10,211 nucleotides of DNA, from the NCBI GenBank assembly GCA_900549195.1, contig URNK01000054.1:1-10211 (forward strand), written 5' to 3'. The notes under the pieces are model-generated. The model worked only from the letters and a program-made list of their open reading frames with translations. It was not told the origin of the DNA and did not search any database. This document shows, piece after piece, positions 4,456-10,211 of the stretch. A program made the position numbers and the translations under genes. The DNA comes from an uncultured Collinsella sp. (lineage in GTDB: Bacteria; Actinomycetota; Coriobacteriia; Coriobacteriales; Coriobacteriaceae). The first letter of the stretch is position 1. Each line of letters starts with the position of its first letter.

Positions 4456-5757
4456 CTAGCGGATATGCGCGGGTTTTCCGCCCCAGTAGAAGCGGCAGAA
4501 GGCCCGTTTGCGCTTTTGGGGCTTGCCTACGAGCTCCATGGTGGCGATGGCTATGTCTTCGGCTGCGTGGGGGCGGCGTAGTACTTCGCCGTTGATGAGT
4601 AGGGCTTTGAGCGATTCGGGATGATCGTGGAGATGGCGCAACGTCACGATGAGTTCTCGTGCGGTGGTGACATGCATGCTGGCGCCCATGCCGGTGAGCA
4701 TCGTGGTGTTGGCCTTTTCCTGACCGTATGATTTGCCCAGCAGGATCATCGGCAGATGTGCGCATAGGCACTCGGTGACCGTGAGTCCGCCCGATTTGAG
4801 GATTGCCAGGTCGCAGCCGTGCATGAGGGCCGCCATGTCATCTACGTAGTCCAGTACCGTCACGTTGTCGAGCTTCATGGCGTCGAAGAGCGTCTTGAGT
4901 CGGGTGGCGTATTCCTTATCCTTGCCCGGTAAAAAGACAAAGTGCATGTCCTCAAAGCTGCGTAAGAAGGGGAGCGTGTGGTCCATCGCGGCACGGAAAC
5001 GCACGTATGGTTGGGGCAAACTGGCGCCGGCCATCACCAATACGACGGTTTTGTCTATGGGGAGATTGAACTTGCTGAGCTCATCTTCTCGTTTGTAATC
5101 TGAATCGAAACCGGCTCGGATGGGGATGCCCGTTATGCGGATCTTTGACTCGGGAACCTTGCGCGGGCGCAGCGTTTCGGCCATAAACTCGTTGGCTACG
5201 CAGAATAGGTCGGTGTCCTTGTGGGGCCAAAATCCTTCGACTTCGTAATCGGTCGGCACGCAGATGACCGGAAAATCAATACCCGTGATGACGCGGGCGC
5301 CCACAGCGACGTTGGCCGCCGTAATGTGTGTTGCGACCACGGCTATGGGCCTGCGGGTCCGGACGTATTCGTTGAAGGCGGGGAACATAATTCGTGACCA
5401 TGCTGTGCCGCCGCCCCAGAGCAGATGTCCTGTAAGCGTATATCGCCAGGTTAGGTCGTAAATGGGACGCGTGGCGCCGGTAAACGACGCTGCTGTTTTA
5501 TTACCATCGAACCTAATACGTCCAAAATCGAGGATATCCAGGACTTCGATCTCAACATCCTCAGGGATTCCCTTGGTGCCGCGGATAAGGTCAAATGCTT
5601 GTGCAATCGCGTTGGCGGCGGCTTTGTGGCCCGATCCAACCGATGCGTGCACAATGGTTACCAGGGGTTTTTGTGTATGTGAAACGGTCATTTGCTCCGG
5701 TTGGGGAGTGGCTTGCATGGGCAGGGGAGCGCTATTGCCCGTCTGCGTTTGATCCAT
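4456..5757 (-). CDS. Glycosyltransferase of the MGDG synthase / UgtP (GT28) type
   Basis: 433-residue GT-B enzyme. Relatives such as UgtP and plant MGD1 transfer glucose or galactose from a UDP-sugar to diacylglycerol at the membrane, making glycolipids and lipoteichoic-acid anchors. The N-terminal MGDG-synthase domain (about 33-210) starts with the acceptor-side loop HASVGSGHKAAANAI (37-51). The C-terminal nucleotide-sugar domain (about 235-410) contains VMAGAS (241-246), the GT28 motif KSGGLTVTE (321-329), LPMILL (335-340) and GQEKAN (345-350). The first 30 residues are Gln/Pro-rich and poorly conserved in type. I chose the ATG at 5757 because AAGGGGAG lies 7 nt upstream; the frame is open to 6171 but that part would overlap trxB. 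It is divergent from trxB with 117 bp between. Sugar and acceptor cannot be read from sequence. Confidence 0.87.
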   Translation of the reverse strand: MDQTQTGNSAPLPMQATPQPEQMTVSHTQKPLVTIVHASVGSGHKAAANAIAQAFDLIRGTKGIPEDVEIEVLDILDFGRIRFDGNKTAASFTGATRPIYDLTWRYTLTGHLLWGGGTAWSRIMFPAFNEYVRTRRPIAVVATHITAANVAVGARVITGIDFPVICVPTDYEVEGFWPHKDTDLFCVANEFMAETLRPRKVPESKIRITGIPIRAGFDSDYKREDELSKFNLPIDKTVVLVMAGASLPQPYVRFRAAMDHTLPFLRSFEDMHFVFLPGKDKEYATRLKTLFDAMKLDNVTVLDYVDDMAALMHGCDLAILKSGGLTVTECLCAHLPMILLGKSYGQEKANTTMLTGMGASMHVTTARELIVTLRHLHDHPESLKALLINGEVLRRPHAAEDIAIATMELVGKPQKRKRAFCRFYWGGKPAHIR

Positions 5758-5874
5758 CGATAACTCCCCTTCAGCTTTGTTACGCGATTTAACATTGTAG
5801 TGCATGAGTGTCATGTTCACGTAAATTTGGGTATGAGCGCAAAGAACGTCAATGTATCGACGAGAGGATATTCC

Positions 5875-6813
5875 ATGACTACCGATCAGCCGATTGATGT
5901 TGCGATTATCGGTGGAGGCCCCGCGGGCTATGCTGCCGCCATTTACGCTGCGCGTGCCAACCTGACGACGACCGTGATTGAGCAGGGCATGTCGGGTGGA
6001 CAGATCGCCACGACCAATGAAGTCGATAACTATCCGGGCATTCCGCTCTTGAGTGGCGCCGAACTCGGCGAGCGTTTTCAGCAACATGCAGAGGGGCTGG
6101 GAGCGCAGGTTACATGGAGCATGGTTTCGGGTATCGATTACGATGCCGATGCAGCGCTGTTTACGGTGCATCAGGATATGGGCGATACGCTTGCCTCGAG
6201 CGTTATCGCTTGCATGGGTGCCACGCCGCGTCTGGCAGGTTTCGCTGGCGAGGATACCTATCGCGGTCGTGGCGTTTCATATTGCGCAACATGTGACGGC
6301 ATGTTCTTCCGCGGCAAACAGGTCTTTGTAATCGGTGGTGGCAATTCGGCATGCGAAGAGGCGCTGTTCCTGTCAGACATTGCCAGCAGTGTGACCATCG
6401 TGCTGCGCCGCGACCAGTTCCGTGCGCCTGATGGTGTTGTTCAGAAAGTACTCGAAAAGGACAATATTACAGTTAGGTACCAAACTAGTATTGTTGAACT
6501 TTCTGGTGAAGCGATGCCAACGACGATTGCCTTTAAGGACAATGCATCCGGGGAAATTCATACCGAGTCATTTGAGCCTGGCTCGTTTGGCATTTTTGTC
6601 TTTACCGGCACGCAACCCCTTACCGAGCTTGTTGAGCATTTAGTCGATCTGGCGCCTGATGGCGGCATTCTAACTGATGAATCTATGGCGACCCGCACGC
6701 CAGGTCTATTTGCCGCTGGCGATATCCGTTCCAAGCGTTTACGCCAGGTTGTGACCGCCGTTTCTGATGGAGCCATAGCGGCAACCAGCGCATACGCATT
6801 TCTTCGTGGATAA
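5875..6813 (+). CDS. trxB: Thioredoxin reductase (NADPH, FAD)
   Basis: TrxB passes electrons from NADPH through FAD and a Cys pair to thioredoxin, in the cytoplasm. The 312-residue length is typical of the low-Mr type. FAD-binding GGGPAGYAAAIYAAR spans residues 13-27, the redox centre CATC is 137-140 (followed by DG), the NADPH-binding motif GGGNSACEEALFL is 154-166, and LRRDQFRA (177-184) supplies the 2'-phosphate-binding Arg residues. The C-terminal FAD motif is LFAAGDIR (278-285), then RQVVTAVSDGAIAA. I chose the ATG at 5875 because GAGAGG lies 7 nt upstream; the frame is open to 5800 but reaches into the upstream region. No thioredoxin gene is adjacent. A strong terminator follows. Close relatives include ferredoxin/flavodoxin-NADP reductases, but CATC supports TrxB. 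Confidence 0.94.
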   Translation: MTTDQPIDVAIIGGGPAGYAAAIYAARANLTTTVIEQGMSGGQIATTNEVDNYPGIPLLSGAELGERFQQHAEGLGAQVTWSMVSGIDYDADAALFTVHQDMGDTLASSVIACMGATPRLAGFAGEDTYRGRGVSYCATCDGMFFRGKQVFVIGGGNSACEEALFLSDIASSVTIVLRRDQFRAPDGVVQKVLEKDNITVRYQTSIVELSGEAMPTTIAFKDNASGEIHTESFEPGSFGIFVFTGTQPLTELVEHLVDLAPDGGILTDESMATRTPGLFAAGDIRSKRLRQVVTAVSDGAIAATSAYAFLRG

Positions 6814-6853
6814 GTACGATAATATATCTTATGTAAGGTTGTTATCTTTTAAC

Positions 6854-6898
6854 AAAGTGGTTGGACGGTGCATCAATGTGCTGTCCAACCACTTTTAC
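6854..6898 (+). terminator. Rho-independent terminator of trxB
   Basis: A 13-bp perfect stem (AAAGTGGTTGGAC at 6854-6866 with its complement at 6883-6895), extended inward by G-C, A-T and G-U pairs to a TCAA tetraloop, followed by a short T-run. It lies 40 bp after the trxB stop and separates trxB from the DUF1836 gene. Confidence 0.85.
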
Positions 6899-6937
6899 TT
6901 GCCGGCTATATGGTATGCAAAACTAGATAACCTAGAA

Positions 6938-6943
6938 TACAAT
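6938..6943 (+). promoter_or_regulatory. Candidate -10 element of the DUF1836 gene
   Basis: TACAAT lies 24 bp before the ATG in an AT-rich stretch that follows the trxB terminator. The gene therefore needs its own promoter here. No convincing -35 is seen at 16-18 bp (ATGCAA at 6915-6920). Confidence 0.35.
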
Positions 6944-6967
6944 ATAGAAAATGAACGGAGGACCTTT

Positions 6968-7579
6968 ATGAACCACGCCAAACGCGTTATCCCGATGTCC
7001 GATTCGTCGGTCAGCATTAAGCCTGAGGATATTCAGCCCACTGTGCTGCCCGATGCATTTATTCAGTCCGATATCGTGCGCAAACTCAATACGTTGAGTC
7101 TGCCGCGCTATGACCAGTTGCCCAATGTGACGCTCTACCGCGACCAGGTCATTGAGTATGTTGCGCTGTGGATGGAGCCGCTGTCTATTTGCGTTGAGCA
7201 GCCTGTCATTACGCCATCGATGATCAATAACTACGTGAAGGTCGGTCTGGTGCCTGCTCCGGTCAAAAAGCAGTATGGTCGCGAGCAGATTGCCCGCCTG
7301 ATCGCTATCTGCATCTTTAAGCAGGTGCTACCTATTGCTGCGGTGCAGGCGCTCTTTAACATTCAGCGTTTGAGCTACGATGCCCCGACGGCCTTCGACT
7401 ATGTGGTCGATCAGCTCGAGGCATCGATTCGTTCGGCGTTTTCTGTCGAGCAGACGCCGGTTCCCGATACGGCGCATCAGGTAACGCGTGAGTCGCTGCT
7501 TGTGCGCAGCGCGGTTTCATCCTTTGTTTCGAAAGCGTACCTGATGAGCTATCTCAAGTTCAACGGGTTTAATAGCTAG
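6968..7579 (+). CDS. DUF1836 family protein (putative MerR-like DNA-binding protein)
   Basis: 203-residue protein with the DUF1836 signature: ITPSMINNYVKVGLVPAPVK (81-100), then KQYGREQIARLIAICIFKQV (101-120) and LPIAAVQALF. The segment resembles the MerR-type helix-turn-helix plus wing (bind motif, then a loop, then an Arg-Glu helix), so a transcription regulator is plausible, but no member's target is known to me. The first 40 residues and the C-terminal 40 have no recognised motif. GGAGG at 6957-6961 lies 6 nt before the ATG at 6968. The frame is open back to 6806, but that part would run through the trxB terminator. It stands alone between two terminators, so it is a single-gene unit, converging on degV. 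Family call is good; function unknown. Confidence 0.85.
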   Translation: MNHAKRVIPMSDSSVSIKPEDIQPTVLPDAFIQSDIVRKLNTLSLPRYDQLPNVTLYRDQVIEYVALWMEPLSICVEQPVITPSMINNYVKVGLVPAPVKKQYGREQIARLIAICIFKQVLPIAAVQALFNIQRLSYDAPTAFDYVVDQLEASIRSAFSVEQTPVPDTAHQVTRESLLVRSAVSSFVSKAYLMSYLKFNGFNS

Positions 7580-7588
7580 CCGACGTAT

Positions 7589-7639
7589 AAAACGGGCGGG
7601 ACAAAGAGCCATCTGTCGCTTTGTCCCGCCCGTTTTTTT
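7589..7639. terminator. Strong bidirectional terminator between the DUF1836 gene and degV
   Basis: A perfect 18-bp stem (AAAACGGGCGGGACAAAG at 7589-7606 with its complement at 7619-7636) around a 12-nt loop, ending in seven T on the plus strand (7633-7639). On the minus strand the stem is followed by TTTT. It lies 10 bp from the DUF1836 gene stop and 14 bp from the degV stop and serves both converging genes. Confidence 0.93.
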
Positions 7640-7652
7640 GCTTGGTTGGACT

Positions 7653-8519
7653 TTATTTGCCCGAAGCTACGCCCATGCCGTAGCCGATGATCAGGCCGTG
7701 CATCTCGGCGTAATAGGAATCCAGGCCGTTGCAGGGCATGATGATGGTCTTGGAGCCGGGCCAATGTTCGACAATGCGATCAGTAAGCGCTTGGGCTCCA
7801 GCTTCGTTCTCAACGTGATCGATGATGACCTCACCGCCCGTAAAGCCCTCGGATTCCATAGTGTCGATGATCTTGTTGAGCATCTTCTTTTCGCCACGCG
7901 TGTGCCCCACGAGTTCGATTTTACCGGCCTCACTCGCCGTGCCCAAAATGCGGATATTGAGCTTGTTGGCAATGACGCCGGCTGCCTTAGGGATACGTCC
8001 GGCTTTGGCGAGGTTTTCGTAATTGCACAAACTGAAGAGGATTTTGCTGTTCTGTTCAAGGCTATCGAAGTATGCGCAAGCATCCTCGAATGAGACATTC
8101 GGATTGTCTGCAAGATAGCGGTCGAACAGCAAGAAAATGAGGTCCATTTTGCCGCCAGCTGCGCGTGAATTGACTAGATGAATCTGTCGGTCGGGCTCCT
8201 CGGCAAGAACCATATCGCGAGCAGTGGCTGCCGCGTTGTAGCTGCCCGACACACCCTCAGAGATCGGCATGCAGATGGTCTTGTCTGCCAATTTGAAGAG
8301 CTCGGCCCACTCCCCTACGCTGGGACAAGCGCTCGAAGAAGCGTTCGTCTCCGCCTGAACAGCGCAGTTGAGCTCATGAACATCGAGCGAAAGGTCATCG
8401 ACGAATTCACGCTCCCCCACTCGAATTTTGAGGGGCGCAAATGCAAAGGTGGTATAGGGCGCGGTCGGTTGCCAATCGCGGAGGTTGCAGCTTGAATCGG
8501 AGATAAGTGCCCAGCTCAT
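7653..8519 (-). CDS. DegV family fatty-acid-binding protein
   Basis: DegV/FakB proteins bind a fatty acid; in Firmicutes, FakB presents it to the kinase FakA to make acyl-phosphate for membrane lipids. The 288-residue length is normal. Family features: ISDSSCNL near the N-terminus (6-13), the SSACPSVGEW loop (62-71), the ligand-contacting ISEGVSGSYNAA (86-97), and NYENLAKAGRIPKAAG (166-181), close to the usual NLxKxGRI. The last residues (GYGMGVASGK) also fit, but the family often ends with a GPG-like turn. AAAGGA lies 6 nt before the ATG. A TATAAT box overlapped by an 8-bp inverted repeat precedes the gene. No fakA kinase lies in this window, so the partner is unknown. Binding role follows from the family; it is not proven here. 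Confidence 0.93.
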   Translation of the reverse strand: MSWALISDSSCNLRDWQPTAPYTTFAFAPLKIRVGEREFVDDLSLDVHELNCAVQAETNASSSACPSVGEWAELFKLADKTICMPISEGVSGSYNAAATARDMVLAEEPDRQIHLVNSRAAGGKMDLIFLLFDRYLADNPNVSFEDACAYFDSLEQNSKILFSLCNYENLAKAGRIPKAAGVIANKLNIRILGTASEAGKIELVGHTRGEKKMLNKIIDTMESEGFTGGEVIIDHVENEAGAQALTDRIVEHWPGSKTIIMPCNGLDSYYAEMHGLIIGYGMGVASGK

Positions 8520-8532
8520 AGAGGGTCCTTTC

Positions 8533-8554
8533 TAATTGTTCATCAACAATTATA
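8533..8554 (-). promoter_or_regulatory. degV -10 box overlapped by an 8-bp inverted repeat
   Basis: On the minus strand TATAAT occupies 8554-8549, 30 bp before the degV ATG. It overlaps the perfect inverted repeat TAATTGTT-CATC-AACAATTA (8533-8552). The repeat could be a repressor operator or a hairpin next to the ribosome binding site. No good -35 lies 16-18 bp upstream. Confidence 0.5.
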
Positions 8555-8574
8555 GCCTTCTTGCAAACCGAATG

Positions 8575-8609
8575 GACGGCTATCTAGTTTTGAATACTAG
8601 ATAGCCGTC
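8575..8609. repeat. 13-bp hairpin upstream of degV
   Basis: GACGGCTATCTAG (8575-8587) and its exact complement (8597-8609) enclose 9 nt. There is no T-run on either strand directly after it, so it is not a clear terminator. It lies between the nlpC terminator and the degV -10 box, which suggests an activator or repressor site, or a second weak terminator. Confidence 0.55.
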
Positions 8610-8621
8610 TAAGATGAGAGA

Positions 8622-8663
8622 GAAAAAAAGAATGGACCTCGCGACTTAAAGCCACGAGGTCCA
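8622..8663 (-). terminator. Rho-independent terminator of the NlpC/P60 gene
   Basis: On the minus strand the stem TGGACCTCG (8663-8655) pairs with CGAGGTCCA (8641-8633) around 13 nt, followed by TTC and seven T (8629-8623). It begins 25 bp after the stop of the NlpC/P60 gene. Confidence 0.9.
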
Positions 8664-8687
8664 CATTCACACGCTGTGTAAGATGAC

Positions 8688-9815
8688 TTAGTAACGCACG
8701 AAGATGTAGTTATTGTTCATGCCGGCGGCAACGGAGCTGATGATAACACCCGTGTTGTAGTCGGAAGCATGAATCATCTGACCGCCACCGATGTAAATGC
8801 CGGTGTGGTATGAGTTGACCACAACGTCACCGGGCTGCGGATCGGACACACGCGTCCAGCCCATAAAGGTGCCCGTGGTGCCCAGGCGGCAATAGCGACC
8901 AGTGAGGCAATAGCTAACAAAACCAGAGCAGTCGAAGCTGTTCGGGCCAATTCCGCCCCAGGAATAAGCACAACCAAGCTTGCTGTATGCACGCGAGACA
9001 ACAGAACCGCCATCGACGGACTGGCTCGGAGCAGAAGGCGTCGGAGCCGGAGCAGGCGTGGGGGGCTGCGGCGTCGGAGCAGGTGCCGGCGTAGGAGCCG
9101 GAGTGTTGCCGCCCTGGTTGTTGTTATTGCTGGTCTGGCCACCGTTGTTGGTGTTCTCGGTCGTACCGGCAGTCTCGTTGCTCACCGTGGCTTTCTCGGC
9201 GGTGCTGGCGTTGATGCCGGCCTGCAGCGCGGCGTTGGCTTCGGCCTCGGCGGCTAGTTCGGCCTGCAGCTGTGAATCCAGAGAGTTTACGACGTTCTGG
9301 GCTTCAGCCTGCTGGGCGTTAAGCTCGTCGACCTTCTTTTGCGTGGCGGCGACGTTCTTTTCCTGCTCGGACTGCTTATCGGTGAGCTGCTGCTTAAGTT
9401 CCTTGACCTCTTGAATGGTCTGAGCCTGCTTATCGGAAACTTTGCCGTAGTAGAACAGACGGTTGAGCATATCGCTAAGGTCATCGACACCCGTCAGAAC
9501 CTGAAGCAGGCTCAGACCGCCGGTTTTGTACTCGCCGGCGACATAGGTCGAGAGCTTGGCCTGACCATCGGCGATCTCCTGCTGCTTTTGCGTGATCTCG
9601 CCGGCAGTCTGATCGAGCGCCTGCGTCTGCGTGGCGAGCTCATCGTAAATCTGCTGGGTTTGGGTACCGATCTGCTCGAGCTTAGTACGAGCAGCGGCAA
9701 GGTCGGATGCGGTATCGGCGTAGGCAGGAGCCGCGAGGCCCAAGCCCAAAACACAAGCGAGGGTTGCCGTAGCAGCGCAGCGTGCCATGTTTTTGTGCGT
9801 GTTTGCTGTGCGCAT
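8688..9815 (-). CDS. Secreted NlpC/P60 peptidoglycan endopeptidase with N-terminal coiled coil
   Basis: 375-residue exported cell-wall hydrolase. A signal peptide covers residues 1-33 (hydrophobic ATATLACVLGLGLAAPAYA, likely cut after AYA). A coiled coil follows (about 34-205, rich in Gln, Glu, Ala and Lys) in the style of RipA/PcsB-type hydrolases, where such helices hold the enzyme inactive or link it to the division machinery. An Asn-rich then Pro-Ala-Thr linker spans about 214-266. The C-terminal NlpC/P60 domain (about 270-375) has catalytic Cys296 in FDCSGF, His337 in SYHTGIYIG and a third residue His349 in MIHAS. It should cleave stem peptides, typically D-Glu to diamino acid. AAAGGAAG is 4 nt from the first ATG; a second Met at residue 10 is possible. 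It lies 32 bp downstream of apt on the same strand, and its own promoter is not evident. Confidence 0.93.
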   Translation of the reverse strand: MRTANTHKNMARCAATATLACVLGLGLAAPAYADTASDLAAARTKLEQIGTQTQQIYDELATQTQALDQTAGEITQKQQEIADGQAKLSTYVAGEYKTGGLSLLQVLTGVDDLSDMLNRLFYYGKVSDKQAQTIQEVKELKQQLTDKQSEQEKNVAATQKKVDELNAQQAEAQNVVNSLDSQLQAELAAEAEANAALQAGINASTAEKATVSNETAGTTENTNNGGQTSNNNNQGGNTPAPTPAPAPTPQPPTPAPAPTPSAPSQSVDGGSVVSRAYSKLGCAYSWGGIGPNSFDCSGFVSYCLTGRYCRLGTTGTFMGWTRVSDPQPGDVVVNSYHTGIYIGGGQMIHASDYNTGVIISSVAAGMNNNYIFVRY

Positions 9816-9847
9816 GTAGCTTCCTTTCCAGTAACTAAGGGTAACCG

Positions 9848-10211
9848 CTAGTCCACCGTCACCAGGCTAAAGAGCTCCACATCGTCATCAGACGGCGTGA
9901 GCTTCTCGCGCGGGTTGAGAAACGCAAGCTCTAGGATACAACCGTAACCGACAAGCTTTGCGCCCATATCTCGCACCAGTTTACCTGTTGCCTCGACGGT
10001 TCCGCCCGTCGCGACCAAGTCGTCCAGAATCAACACGGTATCTTTAGAGCTGATAGCGTCGGCATGGATCTCAATGGAATCCGTTCCGTACTCGAGCTCG
10101 TAGCTCTGGCTTACGGTCTCGCGCGGCAGCTTGCCCGGTTTACGTGCGGGAACAAAGCCGGCGCCAAGTGCTACAGCCACCGGTACGCCAACCATAAAGC
10201 CGCGAGCCTCG
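9848..10211 (-). CDS. apt: Adenine phosphoribosyltransferase (5' end outside the window)
   Basis: Apt salvages adenine with PRPP to make AMP. The last 121 residues are visible, starting EARGFMVGVP at the right edge; the internal Met at 10195 is not the start. Family features: RGFxxGxP with the following GFVPARKPGKLP substrate loop, YELEYGTDSIEIHADAI, and the PRPP-binding VLILDDLVATGGT (nt 9998-10036). The C-terminus (VGYGCILELAFLNPREKL) is typical. About 50 N-terminal residues are missing by comparison with the usual 170-180. The secreted hydrolase gene follows after 32 bp with no terminator between, so the two may be co-transcribed. Confidence 0.95.
   Translation of the reverse strand, partial: EARGFMVGVPVAVALGAGFVPARKPGKLPRETVSQSYELEYGTDSIEIHADAISSKDTVLILDDLVATGGTVEATGKLVRDMGAKLVGYGCILELAFLNPREKLTPSDDDVELFSLVTVD

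Noticed and set aside
5758..5874. Promoters between the glycosyltransferase gene and trxB
   Set aside because: Some hexamers resemble -10 boxes (TACAAT on the minus strand at 5799-5794), but no pair has acceptable spacing, so I did not annotate them.
5758..6171. N-terminal extension of the glycosyltransferase frame
   Set aside because: It overlaps trxB antisense, has no family similarity, and AAGGGGAG directly precedes 5757.
6463..6515. Short AT-rich patch in trxB with rarer codons (ACA, AGG, AGT)
   Set aside because: About 50 bp only, in frame, within a normal-length protein; too short to argue for recombination.
6806..6967. N-terminal extension of the DUF1836 frame
   Set aside because: It would be translated through the trxB terminator; GGAGG precedes the ATG at 6968.
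8980..9851. Plus-strand open frames opposite the NlpC/P60 gene (144 and 170 codons)
   Set aside because: Low-complexity Gly/Ala/Val/Leu translations caused by the reverse of the linker and coiled-coil codons; no family features.

Overview
The window looks like chromosomal core DNA of an actinobacterium, most likely class Coriobacteriia (Collinsella or a close relative). This rests on three things: the lexA / LysM protein / nrdR gene order known from mycobacteria, Gram-positive-type LexA boxes (CGAAC-N4-GTTYG), and a mix of actinobacterial and Firmicutes-type families (DUF1836, DegV, MGDG-synthase-type glycosyltransferase, NlpC/P60). The genus is an inference. No phage, insertion sequence, CRISPR array, tRNA or rRNA is visible.

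Layout. 2-1123 (+) is the 3' part of hflX, a ribosome-associated GTPase. It overlaps by 16 bp, tail to tail, a minus-strand operon of lexA followed by a DUF1624 membrane acyltransferase-like gene (1108-2456), joined by a TAATG junction. Divergent from lexA is a small LysM membrane protein (2617-3069), probably an SOS cell-division inhibitor of the YneA/Rv2719c kind. Three LexA boxes spaced exactly 28 bp apart fill the shared promoter region. Next on the plus strand are nrdR (3121-3564), whose start codon lies inside a perfect 12-bp inverted repeat, and dut (3569-4012). Together 1108-4012 reads as a DNA-damage and nucleotide-pool block: repressor, division control, ribonucleotide reductase control and dUTP removal.

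4013-4455 has no gene. It holds a cluster of long palindromic elements: two full hairpins in opposite orientation, a third half copy and an unrelated 17-bp hairpin. The full elements share a core while their outer arms differ in sequence yet remain self-complementary. This is the least explained part of the window.

4456-5757 (-) encodes a UgtP/MGDG-synthase-like glycosyltransferase, divergent from trxB (5875-6813, +), which ends in a clear terminator. A DUF1836 protein (6968-7579, +) and degV (7653-8519, -) converge on a strong bidirectional terminator. Upstream of degV lie two inverted repeats and a TATAAT box, then the terminator of a secreted NlpC/P60 peptidoglycan hydrolase (8688-9815, -). 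That gene follows apt (9848 to the right edge, -, 5' end missing) by only 32 bp.
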